Made by a program: the position numbers and the translations under genes. A DNA stretch of 64,000 bases from Prunella strophiata. Its lineage: Eukaryota > Chordata > Aves > Passeriformes > Prunellidae. The notes under the pieces are model-generated. The model made no database searches. It had not been told where the DNA came from and was given only the letters and a program-made list of their open reading frames with translations. The stretch lies in assembly GCA_036583965.1 (NCBI GenBank), contig JAZBQD010000015.1:65130330-65194329 (forward strand), in the 5' to 3' direction. This document shows, piece after piece, positions 22,711 to 36,095 of the stretch (positions are counted from its first letter, which is position 1; each line of letters starts with the position of its first letter).

Positions 22711-25700
22711 TAAAGAAACAGCAAAACCCACACAGCACAGCGTGTTTATTCCAGCACTCTGTCTCCTCTCAGGTCACACTGCTTCTCCTTATTGCAGAAA
22801 TAACCTTTGGAAAAGCCTAGAGGAGCACAAGGGCAAACATCAGGGGCAGTTCTCTTTGTGCCCAGCGAGTGTTAGCTGTGAGATGGAACTGTGGCCCGGG
22901 AGGCTCCATGATCCTCCCCCAGACTTGGGGAGAGTGAGCCCTCTCCCCCAGACTGGCCCTGGTGGTGGGGAGCAGCCTCCCTGGCCTGTCCTGCCATGCC
23001 CTGAAGGGGACCTCAGAAGCCAAGGCATATATGGCACCTGTTGCTAGAGACAGATTCACCTTTCCTCTTCCCTTTGGCTGCTGAAGACTGCTGCACACTA
23101 ATTATTTGATGCAGGGGAATCAGTGCTGGTTCCTGCCCAGCGCCAGTAGCACTGAATGCCAATTCCCGGTTTCTCTAAGGGAGTGGAAAGGGATGGGACA
23201 CCTCCAGGGGGAGGCTGTGGTGCAGCCATGCTGACTGCTCCCAGCTGTGCTGTTCAGGCAGCTGTGCATGCCGTGTGTTGGGTGTCTTAATGCTGCTGAG
23301 CTGCCCCTGCAACCCATTGCTGATCCTCTGCTGGCACCTGTGCATCCGGCTGGAGTGCAAAGCTGATTTCCTTTGAGAAGCCAGTCCATAGTTATATCTG
23401 GCATGTTTATGGTGTGAGAGCAGTGGCAGGCTGGGTAGGAGCACTTCCCTTAAAACAGAATCAGACTTACTTATTTGCAGCTTGGGGTGATGGGTTTAAG
23501 TGCCTTTTCAAGGTTGATGCTCAGGGGACTAGGGTTGGTTTGTTTTTAATGGTTTCATTAAAATGCCGCTCAGGTTATTTCAGCTGAGAAAACTCTTGTA
23601 GAGAGCCTGTGGGAAAGGTTCACAGTGCATGTACTGAAATGGTTTAGGAGCATGCTGGCCATTGGCTGTTTATTGAGGACATGGCACAGTGTGTGGGACA
23701 AGAAAAAATCAGGCAGAGAGGAAACACTATCAGCAGTCTGCCTCAGGAACGTGAGGACATGGGGGACTGATGTCTGGCTCCAGGTTGTGTGGAAAGGCCT
23801 GTGCTTGGAAAGTGTTTCTAGGAAGTAAGTGGTCACTAAACTGGGGATGCTCTTAGGAAAGAGGGCGCTTGTGACCAAAATATCTCAAGTGGAAATGCCT
23901 GAAGAGCAAAAAGATCTCATGGGGCAAATATGCTATCCTAGCAGAAACTTCCCCATAAGGCTGACAGAGGTGACACCAGCACTTAACCTACCTTGTGCTT
24001 TTCCATGGGACCACAGGTGTTTTGTGACTTGTTCCAGTTGCTATGGAGTGTACTCATCACTGAGCTCTGCGATGGTTTTGAATCCATCTGAAGTGGAACA
24101 TGGAGTGACCCACTGATATGTACCCACCATCAGGCTGAGAGAGGGAGAAAGCATCTGCCTTTCTTCCACTTACTTCTATTCTGAGAAATGCTAAAAGTCC
24201 AGTGCAATTAGCAGGACATGGGCAGGAGAGAGGAAGACAACAATGTGCCCAGCCAGGGTTCCTTTAAATGCTAGTGCATGTTTCCCAGCAAACACACAGC
24301 ACAGGACTTTGTTACAGAAACAAACAGAAAACAAACCCGGGCCAGACCTGCCTGATTTTTCACATTCCAAGTAATTTGTCTGCTTCAATTACTGGAGGAA
24401 GTGAAATCCAGTGAAACAAATCTGACGTGTGTGTTTATGAAGGCAGCTCAGCAGAAGATGCTGTTTTCCCTGCATTCAGCCTGATTCTTGTACTCACAAT
24501 GCTACTCTTCACCTCAAAGCTAACTGTACACTGATCGCATCTTGTGGTGCAGCACATCTTCCCGCAGCATATCCCAGAACCCCTGAACTCCCACTCTGTG
24601 CAACAGCAGTTGGCCTTACAGGGAAGAGAGGGTGAGCTGCTTGCTGAGCCTAATTGGCATGGCAAGGTTGTGCATGGATTACCAGGTGCACATGGGCAGA
24701 TTCACCAGCAGCAGCTGGAGCTATCGCTGGGAGCAGATGCCAACACGTATGCAGTGCTGCTCACAGAATTTTTATGACAGAAAATGAGGAACGGGAAGAG
24801 GGGACCCAGGTTGCCTCTTGAACTCTGGGCTGAGCTTGCAGGTTATCACTTCAAAAAAAAAAGCATCCTTTATTCCTGAGCAGCTCGCTACAAAAGACCT
24901 TGCATAATCCTGAGCAGAGAATGGTCTAACACAGACTGAGTTTCAAGCTGAAAACAGCACTTTGAAAAACCACAATGCTGCCAGATCCTTTCTTGGAATG
25001 AAAGCCTGGGTTTGCCAAGACTTAATGCTGACTCAGGAAATTTATGCCTTTCGTAGGAATTCATTTTTTTGCCTTTTGTTTGTTTTTGAGATTGGGTTAA
25101 AAGGCTAAACTGGCCTGCTTGTCTTCCAGAGCTCTCCCTCCAAACAACCGAAAAAAAACCCCCAGCTTAAAAATCAGTTTTAAATAATAGCAATCTTGAC
25201 TAATTTAAATAAGGTGCTTTCCCCCCCTTTATTTTCTTTCTTAGGAGGAAATTAGAATGATTGTGTTTCTTCAAAAAAACTGCCCATCATCATGTCTGAT
25301 TTTATGGCCTGTGGTAATATATTCCCAGGGTATCAGGCAGTTTCACAGTTTCATATGCACAGAAGCAGCTGTGATGTGAGAAATGCTGAACTCTGGCAAC
25401 ACTAACTTGTGATGAAAGACCACCAAGAGGAGGTCAATGCTGATATTGTAACCCTTTCTAGGACATTATTACCTCAGGGTCTGATAATGTTTCACGAATG
25501 CCAAAACGAGCTTTTTTGCTTATATCTCTATAAGCTGGTTTTAGCAATTTGTCTCTAGTCAGCAAAGCCCCTAATGTATATTTAAACAGCTGTAGAATTA
25601 GATCTTGAGTGAGTAATATTTAATATTCTTAGGACAGCTTAAGAACCTGATCCAAACCAAACTGCAGTCAGTGCAAGGTTTTTATTGATTTCAGTAGGCT

Positions 25701-28700
25701 TTGAATCAGACTCCACAGAACTGGATTGTTCCCAACTATTATTATCTAGAATCCATGGCAAGAAGAAATACGGGAGGATATAGAGATTTGTTAAATCATC
25801 ACATGATGAAGTTTATTTTTCTCAGAGTACTTGCAAATATGTATATATATATATGCCACAGCATCCCCAAGATGATGACAGAGACCTTTTAGGGCTGTCT
25901 GAAAAAGTATTTTTTTCCTTGTCTTTCTGTGTCAGTGGCTTGCTCAAAATCTCTGTTGACAAAGCACCACAAATTCCTGACAACAGTCTTAAAGAGGCTG
26001 GCATATAAATAAAGATGTCTGAGAGAAGCCAAAAGCTATACTCTGATCTCTTTACACATCACATGTTTCAAGAGTGGCACCTTGGCTGCATAAATAATCC
26101 CTCTGGTGTCAACTAAGTTTTAGAATATAGAAGGGGGTAGAGGCGGCGGGGAGGTAAGGAGAGAAATATCTAGCCCAAAGCTGGCAAAAGCTGTGCTGAA
26201 ATGAAAGGATGGGTGAGAAGGAGGAGGGGGAGGAATTGTTTGCTAAATAGAAGAAGGCAAAATGGCCCAACAGGCATAATTATGAAACATTTTAGAGGGT
26301 CTTACAGAGAAGATGCTTTGCCAACCGCCATCTCTTCAAATGCAGATGAGTGTCTTGCTCTGAAGTTCTTCTGTAGCCTCCCTTCAGACTGTGTCTTTTT
26401 CTTTCTTTCTTTTGGGCATCCTTTTAGAACTGAGCTCAGGACTTCCCCTTCTTTATGATGAAACTTCTCATCTGAAGAAAATAGAAACGGAGAGTGTGAA
26501 GGTAGTTGGACCATGGCCAGCCCTGCACGTCAGCATGAACAAGGTATAGCATATACATATATACTTTTACATATATATGCCAGAGCACCTCTGTCACTTC
26601 ATATTCAAGCTGCTGCTGCTTTTTCACCTCCAGTTCAAATCAACATTCATCTTCAACTGGCTTGCTTTTTAATCACCTCTCACCATCTTTTTATGGGACT
26701 GGGATTTGTTTTTTAGATTTAGCATTTCAATCAGCTTTGCCTTTTAAAATTTCAGAAGCTGCTGCAACAATGTTATGCTATAGTTTTAGTTTAGTTGTGA
26801 AGAGTTAGTCATCTAGGCAGCCCAGAGCTGTAAAAAAATAACAACACTTTAAGTGATAAAAAAAATCTTGTTTTTCTACATGAGGAGTCCGTGTTATGCC
26901 ATAAACTCCCCCTGGCATCTGATGTTAGTGGGTGTTTTATGAGACAGTTTTTGCAGGGGTGGCCAAACAGCCATGTCCTGCTGTTTCTGCCAGAGATCAG
27001 CAAGTCAGTGGCTCCTTTTATCCATGTGAGGCTGAGTCCACTGTGCCTGAACTGGGATCCCTTGATCTGAATCTGGACCAGGATCTCTTGTTTGCAGCCA
27101 CACAGGTCCTGAGCTGGACCCTGTGAAGTCAATGAGAGTATTGCCACTGTCTTCAAAAGAGGTGGGTCTGGGCCCCCAGTGACTCTGTAAAGAGCTTTTA
27201 AAAGAAAAGTGGTGTTTTCAGATTTTTTTTGTCAGCTCAAGGAAGAACTCAACTAAATTATTTTACCTTAGTTTTACAAAGAGCTTTTTGTTATTGATAT
27301 TACTTCAAAAAGCGTTAGGGAAATTAAAATCCAAGGGAACACAACCAAATGTACCAAAAATACAAGCACAAAGGGACTGTATTTCTATATAGCAGAATCT
27401 TTCTCTTCTTTGGATGAGAGGTTCCAGGAGATGGAAGTCAAGGCTAAAAATCAGTGAGCCAGGTGTTCCTAATAAAAAAATTAAATATTGCATTTTTTCA
27501 ACATTACAGTTGAATATAGAGTTTATTCTATAATGCAAGGGATTTACTATCATTAAGATTTCCTTGAACCATGTTCAGTGTTTGTCATAGGATTGAGGTG
27601 TTGTTCAGATATGGACTGTAGTCCTTATGCCTTATTAATGTAGTCATGAGGTAATGACCTGTGTCATGATTTTTGGAAATTTCTCAATGAACAGAGGAAG
27701 GTGGAATATTTTAGACTTTCTCCCAAATCTCTTTGGTTTTCACCTGTGAGGAGTTCTAATTTTGTCTAGCTCAAGTGGGAATTAAAAAGACAAATCATAA
27801 AATCAACAAACTGGGGTGAAATGGAAAAAAGTCACCTTTCATTCCTATGTACATTTCTCAAGTTCATCTTCTAGAGCTATTCTCAACTGGTAATAAGTAC
27901 AGCTTTTTATAGGCAAAGCTTGTTAAGCACTGACATAGTTTGCCAAAGGAAAATTCTCCATCACAGACTCATCCAATGAATACCCAGGTCTTGTGAGAGG
28001 ACTTGTGTAGTTCAGGTGTGATTACTGACACTCTATCTGAACCCCAGTGTAGAACATTCACTCAGGTGCAATGTCCAAAACATGCTTTAAAGGACTGTCC
28101 TACGCTATTGAGCTCACTGAGAGCTGAGTTTGGCATATTTAAAGGGCAAAAGTGAAGATGTGAGAAGACTCCCTCCACATTGACCACAGCACACATCTGG
28201 GTAAACCAATCTGACCCGTGCTGCACAAAAGGTTCAAAGATGTGATCTTAATGGTACCCCTGTGATTTCAAAATGAATAGATTTATGGTCTGTCTGCTTT
28301 CTTAAACTGAAATCTTGAAACACTTTGGTCCTGTATCTCACCATAATCCAAATTATGTGGATTATGCAATTATATTGTGCAAGTAATCCAAATATTGTAC
28401 CTGCATCTTCTGCCTGATCGCTGATCCTCTCGCTCGTTCATATTCACTGCAAGTCTGTGGAGGGAGGACTCAGCTCTTTTATAATTAAAGGTTTTCTTTG
28501 GCTTGTCCTGACAGCTCTAGAATCCTGTCCACAGTCAGATGGATTATTTATTTAAGGACTAATTAGCAGAACCCAGTATCATAACAAGTCAGAGCTTCAC
28601 AATAAATGCAGCTGCACAGTAAATGCAGCCTGTGTCTGCTGTGATGAGTCTGCCATCAGTCAAAGTTTAGCTGATGAAAAAGTCTTGTAATGAGCACCAA

Positions 28701-30025
28701 GAGCTGCTAAATGCTTCTGTTTCTGGCAGAAGCTCAGCAAAAGGCAAGGCTAGAGACGTGGGCTGTCTAATGAAAACCCTCCCCTGGCAGTCACAGAGGG
28801 TTTGGGTTTAAGAACTGGGCAGCATTCCCATGATCAGCAGCTACCATGTGAATGCAAAAGAGGCCAGCCCTTCAAAATTTATTAAAATTACTGTTTTTAG
28901 CAATCTGAAAATTGTACATACTCTTGAAACTGGCCCAGAGTCACCACTGTAAAGCATTTCAGTGATCCAGCCCTCTATTGCAGGCCATGGGTTGTGACCA
29001 ACAAATCATTCTGAAGTTCTTTTGGCCTTTTGCTTGTGGTTTCTTCTTCAAGCACCATTGTCTGACCTAGATTCTGGTGAAATGTGTATACAGAGCTCAC
29101 AAAGCTAAAACAAACAAACCAATGGTCTCTGAGCTCTGAGCAGAGCCTGGAGTTGCCTCAGCAGATGACTTCTCCAGTGAAAGAGAGACATGCTGCAAAT
29201 ATTGGGCTAACCCTGGGCTGAAATGCCATTGAGCACTGCCCAGCAGAAAGGTAACAAGGCAGGTTAGACCAGATTGAACAACCCCAAACTGTGACAAGAA
29301 TTTTTGACTGAGAGTGGAACCTTTAAAGTTCCTTTGGTTGTCATAGTTAACTAGGTACTCAGTCCAGCAGCAAACAGATTTCAATGAGTGTTCAACATGT
29401 CTAGTTTCTGGCAAAAAAAAGGAAGTGTTAACTCCTCTCCTGCACCACTCCATTGATTTCTGATCTGCTAAGGGCTTTTTATGGTCTGCTCTTGCATCCT
29501 CCTAAATATTATGCTTAAATAAAACCACTAAAGCTGTTACAAAGCTGTTTCATTTACTCTATTTCTGATTTTAAAAAAAAGGGAACGATTTCCACATCTG
29601 TTGTGGAGTCCCAGTTTTCACTCCCTCCCTTCCTGCTGCTAATTGTTATTTTTTTCAAGCAAAGTGCTTTCAGGCTGGAATTTGCCAGGCTTAATAATCG
29701 ACCCATAGGAGAATTAGCAAGAAATTGGGTAAATTAGATTCTGCAGTTAATTAATTTGATTGTCTGCTACAGCAAACTTTGTCTCATGGGAATGATGAAT
29801 GGATGTGTCCAACCTCTTTTCCAGAGCTGTTTGGTATGGTGTACGTGTCTGTCCACCTACTGAATGATGAAAGTCTGTTTCAACTTGTGTTTCATGCCCT
29901 TTGGTGCTAGCAGACTCCTTAATCTCCAAGACAGACAATCCTAAGTGTTGTAGCTGTGAATGTATTTCTGATTTTCTTCTTGGAAGCCTTTCAGTAGAAA
30001 AATATTTTCTCCCATCCCCCATTGC

Positions 30026-30052
<27 letters not shown>
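30026..30052. repeat. (TG)n microsatellite
   Basis: Thirteen uninterrupted TG units followed by ATGTATGATAT. A perfect run of this length is likely to be length-polymorphic. Confidence 0.95.
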
Positions 30053-30056
<4 letters not shown>

Positions 30057-30271
30057 ATGATATAAAGCCAAGAATGTATTGTTCGCATTTCTGAAATCTT
30101 GGGAGTCTAGTAATTATTAGCCCAGCTGTAATTATTGCATAAAAATAAAGAATAATGATACATTTCAAATTGTTTCTACCTCTTTTCCTGGAGTTATGCT
30201 CACCCTTTCCCTATATCTGTGGGTCCTAAGGTTGGTGATTTCATTTTGGTGGGGTCAGAGACTATGGTGGT

Positions 30272-30460
30272 CATAGAATCATGGAGCCATTTAGGTTGGA
30301 AAAGACCTTTCAGACCATTGTGTCCAGCTCTTAAGCTAGCAATGCCAAGTCCAACACTAAGCCATGTCCCTCAGTGCCACATCTACACATCTTTTAAGTA
30401 CCTCCAGGGATGGTGACTCAACCATTTCCCTGGGCAGCCGGTTCCAATGTTCTATCCAGG
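30272..30460 (-). mobile_element. CR1-type LINE fragment with ORF2 C-terminus
   Basis: On the + strand it starts CATAGAATCATGGAGCC and continues TTTAGGTTGGAAAAGACC, the complement of the CR1 3' end. On the minus strand an open frame (30357-30572) carries WNRLPREMVESPSLEVLKR and VALRDM, the characteristic last residues of CR1 ORF2. The element is 5'-truncated and diverged. The right border is approximate: similarity weakens beyond about 30460, though the minus-strand frame remains open to 30572. Confidence 0.9.
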
Positions 30461-33400
30461 CATGTTCACTGTTTTCTTCTTTCTCCTCACTCTGCAATGT
30501 ACTTTGGGTCCTTTTGTGTGCTTTTTTCAAATAAGCCTTTACATCTTGCTCTTTCTTCACTGGTCTACACATCTTCTCATTACACCCAAATTTACTGTAC
30601 GTGGTGGCTTTTACATATATATGCTATATATAATGTCTTCACTCTCTGTATTGCCCCTAAACCCAATTTTGTCCAGGTTTGGGTCTACACTTTAACTGGC
30701 CATTGGTGAGTTGTTTATAGCCACGGGTCCCCAGTTCCAGACTGTGGCCTTTGCACTATCACTCCATATCAGCACTCTTCTAGACCATGTCCTGTGTCTT
30801 CCCTTCTCAAAGCCCCTCTTTTCATATCAGCCCTGCATTGCTTTAAACTACATGTTTGTGCTAGAGTCATAAATACCTTATTCTACAAAGAATGCTTGGT
30901 GTTTTCTATGTAAAATTATTGCTGCTACAGCTAAACTTAGTAGAGCAAAGCTGCAGGTAGGTTGAGAAAGGTTCAGGACAGAGCTAGCCAGATGAGCCTT
31001 AACATCTTTTCAAACTCTCCTCAGAACTTATGGCCTTTTGCTAGCAGGCCAAAACTATATTATAGGACTGCCCTGTTGCACAGATTGCTTCCGAATGACA
31101 CCACCTGCAAAAATCTGTGGAACTACCTGCTCCCTGCTTAACAGCAATGCCCAAAGCCACTGGGGTTTCAAAAATCATTTGTAGTTTAAGAAAACTCACA
31201 AAATGAGCCCACCTTTTTGATGTACCTGAGACTCTTCTCTGTGATCCAGACATCAAAAGATACATCCCAGGAAACATGGCTACAATGGTCCGCTAAGACT
31301 GTCATGAAGCAGAAGTAGGATTTAACAACATTGAGCAATAACATTTTATAAAGTAAATTTGATACCAAGAATGAAAGAGGTTTACTCCGGATATAGGCAT
31401 AACAAGATTTATTGGGAGTTATAGTTTTCATTAGACCAGCTAATAGCTAACCTGAGGAAAATATTCTGTGTCTGATGGCTTAATGAGGGGTTTGTTTGTA
31501 TATTTTAAATTATACTTTTTTTCTAATAAAGAAGATGCAGTTTCTGCTTTGTAAACTTTACCTCAAATAAGAATAACACATAATTGTACAGGTCTTATCA
31601 TTTTGGTATCTGTTCATAATTGGTGTTAGCTGTCACATGGTTAAAAGTAATAAATTTCCTGGTGAAAAAGGGGCAACAGAGTCTGTAGATTCCCATGCAC
31701 ATTTGCAGATGTAGTGGAGTCCCAGGAAACCTCACTTAGCTAATGTGCTTTCAGAACATATATATTTGTGTTGTCTTTGTTAAAATTTAACCTCCTACGA
31801 GTAGTGATGACTAGCAACAAAAATAGACCTGCATTCCTAAAGAAAATATTCATTCTATTCTTCAGTTATCTCCAGTCAAATACATGTTTTAAACATGCTG
31901 TTTGGCTAAGAAGAGGCTATCAATAAATTCACAGAGGCAGAAGATCATGAATCTTGCTCTTGGTACAAAGTCTGATGTGGAAAAAAGCATGAACCATTTA
32001 AAGCAGAGCTTGGAAATGCTATCTACAGGAGTGGTATTGCTGTGTTTCATGCAACTATTTTTATATTCTGTATGTGTACTTAATATTCACTTAGCTTTGC
32101 AAACCAACATCAGTGTCATGATTACCTAACACTCTACAAATCTGCCTTCAGTTCTAGTATCAGCTAATGTAATTGAATTTAAAGTAAATGTTTGGGAGGA
32201 GAAAAAGCAAATGTAAGACTTCAGTTACAAAAAGAAAAAAATGTGTCTAATTTTATATGTATATATATCTGAGCTTGTTTCACTTTTTCTATTTAAATGA
32301 AATTCTCCAGTGTTCTCCTTCCACGGAAAAATAAAATTCTGCATTGATGGTGAAAAAAATGTAAACACATTGCTGTTATTGAGATCAGCAGAATTGGACA
32401 TGGAAAACTGGAATGTTATCAGGTATCCTAATGGGTTTTTTTTAATTTCTAAACCTTTTAGGATGAGTTTAAAATACAATTCTAAGCAAGAATATTATCT
32501 CTTTCAAATGCAAGTTTGACTCTAGGACTTTAACTTGAAAGGGGCATCTAAGATTCTTTTGAATTATGTCATAAAAAATTATAAAATGGGAAGTTTAATT
32601 AACATCCTGCCATGCTTAGCATTCTAATAATTTCCAAATAGAATACTCTGAATGTATAAATTAAAACAAAATGTTAATAACTGCCAGCCTGGTTCAACAG
32701 ATGAGTATCTAGCTGCTCTCTTTATGCTGCGAGCAGTGAGGATTCTGGAAATATAACATTTCTTTATTATACTGCAAAACAAAGTAGAATACAGCTTTCA
32801 TAGCAGTAGTATGTGGAGATTCCTAATGCAGACAGGTTTTAGATCTTTGATTTTATTATAAACTAGTGAAATGAACCACAGAAAATTCTGCATATGCTTT
32901 TGTAGCTGTGAAATATTTTATTTTCTTTTGCATTCTTGATGACAGTTAGGAGTTAAACTGGGGGATGAATGAGCTTGTATGTAAAGATTAGTGACATTGG
33001 GGAAAAATAGGAACTTATATAGATGCTTAGAAGTGCTAATAGTCTGCAATAAGGAGATGCTGCTTTGTTCTGTGATTAAAGCTTATTTTTCATCTGGATC
33101 CTCAGCGCCACTGACTCTGTGTGTAATAGTCTCAGCTCATCACCTGTGGGAGAGCAGAATTCAGCAATGATTCAGGATGTGCTGCTCTGTGGCAGAAAAG
33201 ACTGCCACTGCCAAGGCAGGCAGGCAAAGAAGCCTTTGCCATGTGTTCAGAAGCTAAAGAAGGCCTGGTCAGGCTGAGTACTCCCATGCCCCATGTGTGG
33301 TTTGTGTGCAGTTGGCATTTCCACTAGGGCAGGGGGACGTGGTGGCCTTTGGCTGCTGGCTCAGCAGCTGCTGAGCAGGACGAGGCCAAGCAGCAATTGC

Positions 33401-34377
33401 AGCAGTGTCTGCTCTTCATGTCTGACCAGTCACTAAAGGTGATGCTGCTCCTGTTGAAGTGCAAGCAAAGCAAGTTTTGCTTGCTTGAAGGTGTGACCCA
33501 AACAAGGACTGAAGCAGAACTGAATACCCAGCACTGGCTCCTGAGAAGTGTGCACCTTCTAGCAGCAGCTTTCTCTTTCAGCCAGGTCAGCCACCATCAG
33601 TATTTGGACCTCTCAAGAATCTCAGTGTGGGACTTGCACATCAGATCTCACACTGGGGATCTCCGTTAAATGGAGTCATATGCACAATACTGAATACAGC
33701 AGGAGATTTAGATCTTTTGAGGATTCCCAGCTATAGGCAGCCCTGGGAGTTTTTATCTTCCAATGTGGGAAAATTGGGCAGTGGAAGAAGAACAATAGGA
33801 CTGAAAAATATCTATATCCATCTGAATAATAGAGGGATGGAACTTGGGAACATTTCTTGTTATGAAACAAGCTTGTCTCCTAAACAAGCCTCAATTGTCT
33901 TGCCATAGCAAGTAAAATACAATTGTTTAATATTGCTTGACTGAAATGTTATTTAATTAGTATAAAGTGTTAAAACAAAGGTGAGATTTTGCATGGCCTT
34001 TAGAAATGCCACTGCCAACTGACTGTTGTTTTTTCTGCTGTTAAAAATCAATACACAAGAACGTTGGCAGTAATAACAGCCTTTTTAAAAGGGATTCACT
34101 TTGTCTACCAAGAATATCAGCGAAGTAAAATCTGTGCTTTCTTTACAAATAATTTTGTCCTTTTGATTATCTCCACTTCTCAGCTTCACAAGTATCCCAG
34201 AAAAGACAACCTATGGCAATCAAATATTTCATGTTTGGGTTTGGTGGTTTGCTTTTTTTTTTTCATATATTGCCGAACTACTGTTATAATCAAGACTGAA
34301 TAGATGACTACAGTTCCATAAGTTGCTCCAGCTAAACACTGTCACTTTTCATTTTATGTATTTTCTTTTTCCCTTAG

Positions 34378-34453
34378 GAGGAGACTGAGGAGAATGGGAA
34401 GTCCAAATATATCTTCCTCTAAAAAAACTAAATGTAGCTTGACAAATAAACAT
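34378..34453 (+). CDS. Exon C of unidentified gene
   Basis: A strong acceptor (ATTTTCTTTTTCCCTTAG) and the donor CAT|GTAAGA bound 76 nt. Read with one leading base (phase 2 in, 0 out), it encodes RRLRRMGSPNIS followed by SSKKTKCSLTNKH, a strongly basic patch and then a Ser/Lys-rich linker. The other two frames contain stops. Its end phase matches the start of exon D exactly, and the intron between them is only 1.5 kb. The arginine-rich patch could act as a phosphorylation, membrane or nuclear-targeting motif, but nothing decides this. The upstream partner is uncertain because exon B joins in frame only through its weaker donor. Confidence 0.65.
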
Positions 34454-35969
34454 GTAAGAATTATTAGAAATTTGGCAGAGAAAAAAAAATCTCATGACGA
34501 GCAGTCCTTTAACAGACAGTTGGTCAAAATCATACCTGGCAGCTATGGAATTTTGGATGCAGGAGGCTTCTAGACCAACTTTGCTTACACATAAATATCT
34601 TGCAGTCTCAACAGAGTTCTGCTAAGGTCTGGAACTTTCCCTCCCCAGTGTTTGCTGAACAGTTTCCTCAGGCAACACAATTGCTTTTGTGACTTGCTCC
34701 ACTTGCAGAAATTGTTCCCCAAATCTTGATATTCATATTTGTGTGTGCTTGCTGGAGGACCTGAGAAAAGACTCAATAGGATTGTAGTTACCATCAGCCA
34801 GTGGCATGTCATGGGGGAGGGCAGAAAGAAGGATAAAGGAGACAGATTTTGAAGTTAAAGGGCTAATCATATGGTAATTTCAGTAGCAAAAAAATTATTG
34901 GTTCTGTCTTGAAATACTTGGCAGAGGTGAACCTCGAGGATCACTGGACCTGGTCTACTGATGCATTGTTCCTGTTTTGGCTGAAATCTGAATGACAGCA
35001 TTACATAGCTGTTCTGCCTGGGTATATACAACCACTCACCCTTCTCATCCATGAGAGCAGAAAATGAATGCACAATCTAGGCTGTTACTCATCTGTAATT
35101 CAGGTGTCACTTCCAGGAAGAATAGGGAAGTTTGCAATGGCTGTTATGCCATTGCCCAATTATTCTCTAAAAATATGTGCTATATTACAATTTGATTTTT
35201 TAAGAGTTCATGTTTATAATCCTGGTCTCATCATACTCTCTTTGTTGATACATTAGTCTTACATTGTTTTTCTTTTTGTTTTCCTTTTCTGCATGGGAAG
35301 TTTATTAATGTGGCATTTCTGCTGGATATAGTTTGTTCAGACACAAAACCTTTAGGTCATGTTTGACCAGGCACTACACTAGCTGTCCTGAGGCCAAAAT
35401 TTCTGATTCAGATCACTGTGTAGGTAAAGGATTGATATCAGGTGGAAAGAGCATCAGCAATGTTTAAAGTTCCTTGATTTTTCTTTTCCTTCTGATTAAG
35501 GACATTTTGCTTGGCTTGCAATTGAAGTGGAGATTCTTTCACATTTCTCTTGTCCAACTTGCAAAGCTTTGCATTTTAAGGGTGGTGTAAAAAGCCAGTG
35601 TTCACTATAATTGTGCTGTTTGCTCTTCTGCCTTCTGTGGGATATTTTGAGGCAATGCTTTGTTTCCTCAGGGTGATCACAGGTTTGAGCAACCACTCCA
35701 GGGCTTGGCTGGGCTTTTTTAATGTATCTTCATTCCACATCATTTTCTTGCTTCTATTACTCAGGCTTCCCTGGGGCTATTCTTGTCTTGAACACAGTAT
35801 CAAGTCATTAAATATTTTGAAAACTTCTAAGATGTATCTATCAGGGTATGAATATGGAATTTTTAGCCAGTATTGCTGAATCAAGTTATTACAAGTGAAA
35901 AATTAACCTTTGATAATTTTATGAACTTATATTTCTAATGTATGTCACTGCTTTTTTTAATAAATACAG
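34454..35969. other. Intron C-D
   Basis: A short AT-rich intron with perfect GT and AG ends and a CTTTTTTTAATAAATACAG acceptor tract. Nothing else was identified. Confidence 0.7.
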
Positions 35970-36095
35970 GCTGAAGACAAAAAGGTACCGGAAAAGACTC
36001 TTCATGCCCCTGTGTCACCTTCATCTGTACCTGACCATTTGAAGTGCAACATCCTCAAAGCTCAAGTGGAAGCTGCTTTTAGAGTAGGTGCCCAG
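35970..36095 (+). CDS. Exon D of unidentified gene
   Basis: The 126 nt (42 codons) run from a CTTTTTTTAATAAATACAG acceptor to a GCCCAG|GTAATC donor, phase 0 in and 0 out. Only one frame is open. It reads AEDKKVPEKTLHAPVSPSS, then VPDHLKCNILKAQVEAAFRV and GAQ. The first half is Pro/Ser-rich and probably disordered; the second half could form a short amphipathic helix. A possible internal donor, AGA|GTAGGT at 36083, would drop the last few codons. As the exon is symmetric and in frame, skipping it would not break the protein. This is one of the two most convincing exons in the window, but I do not recognise the family. Confidence 0.82.

Larger units (their letters stand above)
22711..34377. other. 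Large intron of the unidentified gene
   Basis: About 11.7 kb without accepted exons. A very strong acceptor (CCCCCCCTTTATTTTCTTTCTTAG, ending at 25243) is followed by 23 open codons and a GTG|GTAATA donor; the peptide EEIRMIVFLQKN... looks unlike the rest of the gene and was not accepted. The intron holds a TG microsatellite and a CR1 fragment, described separately, and TA-rich tracts near 25840 and 26560. Confidence 0.6.

Noticed and set aside
22188..23047. Several overlapping long frames on both strands
   Set aside because: They coincide with the GC-rich island, where stops are rare in all frames. The Pro/Ala/Gly-rich products are unconvincing.
25244..25312. Exon-like segment after a superb acceptor
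   Set aside because: The 23-codon peptide is hydrophobic and Cys-rich, unlike the neighbouring exons, and no phase-compatible neighbour was found.
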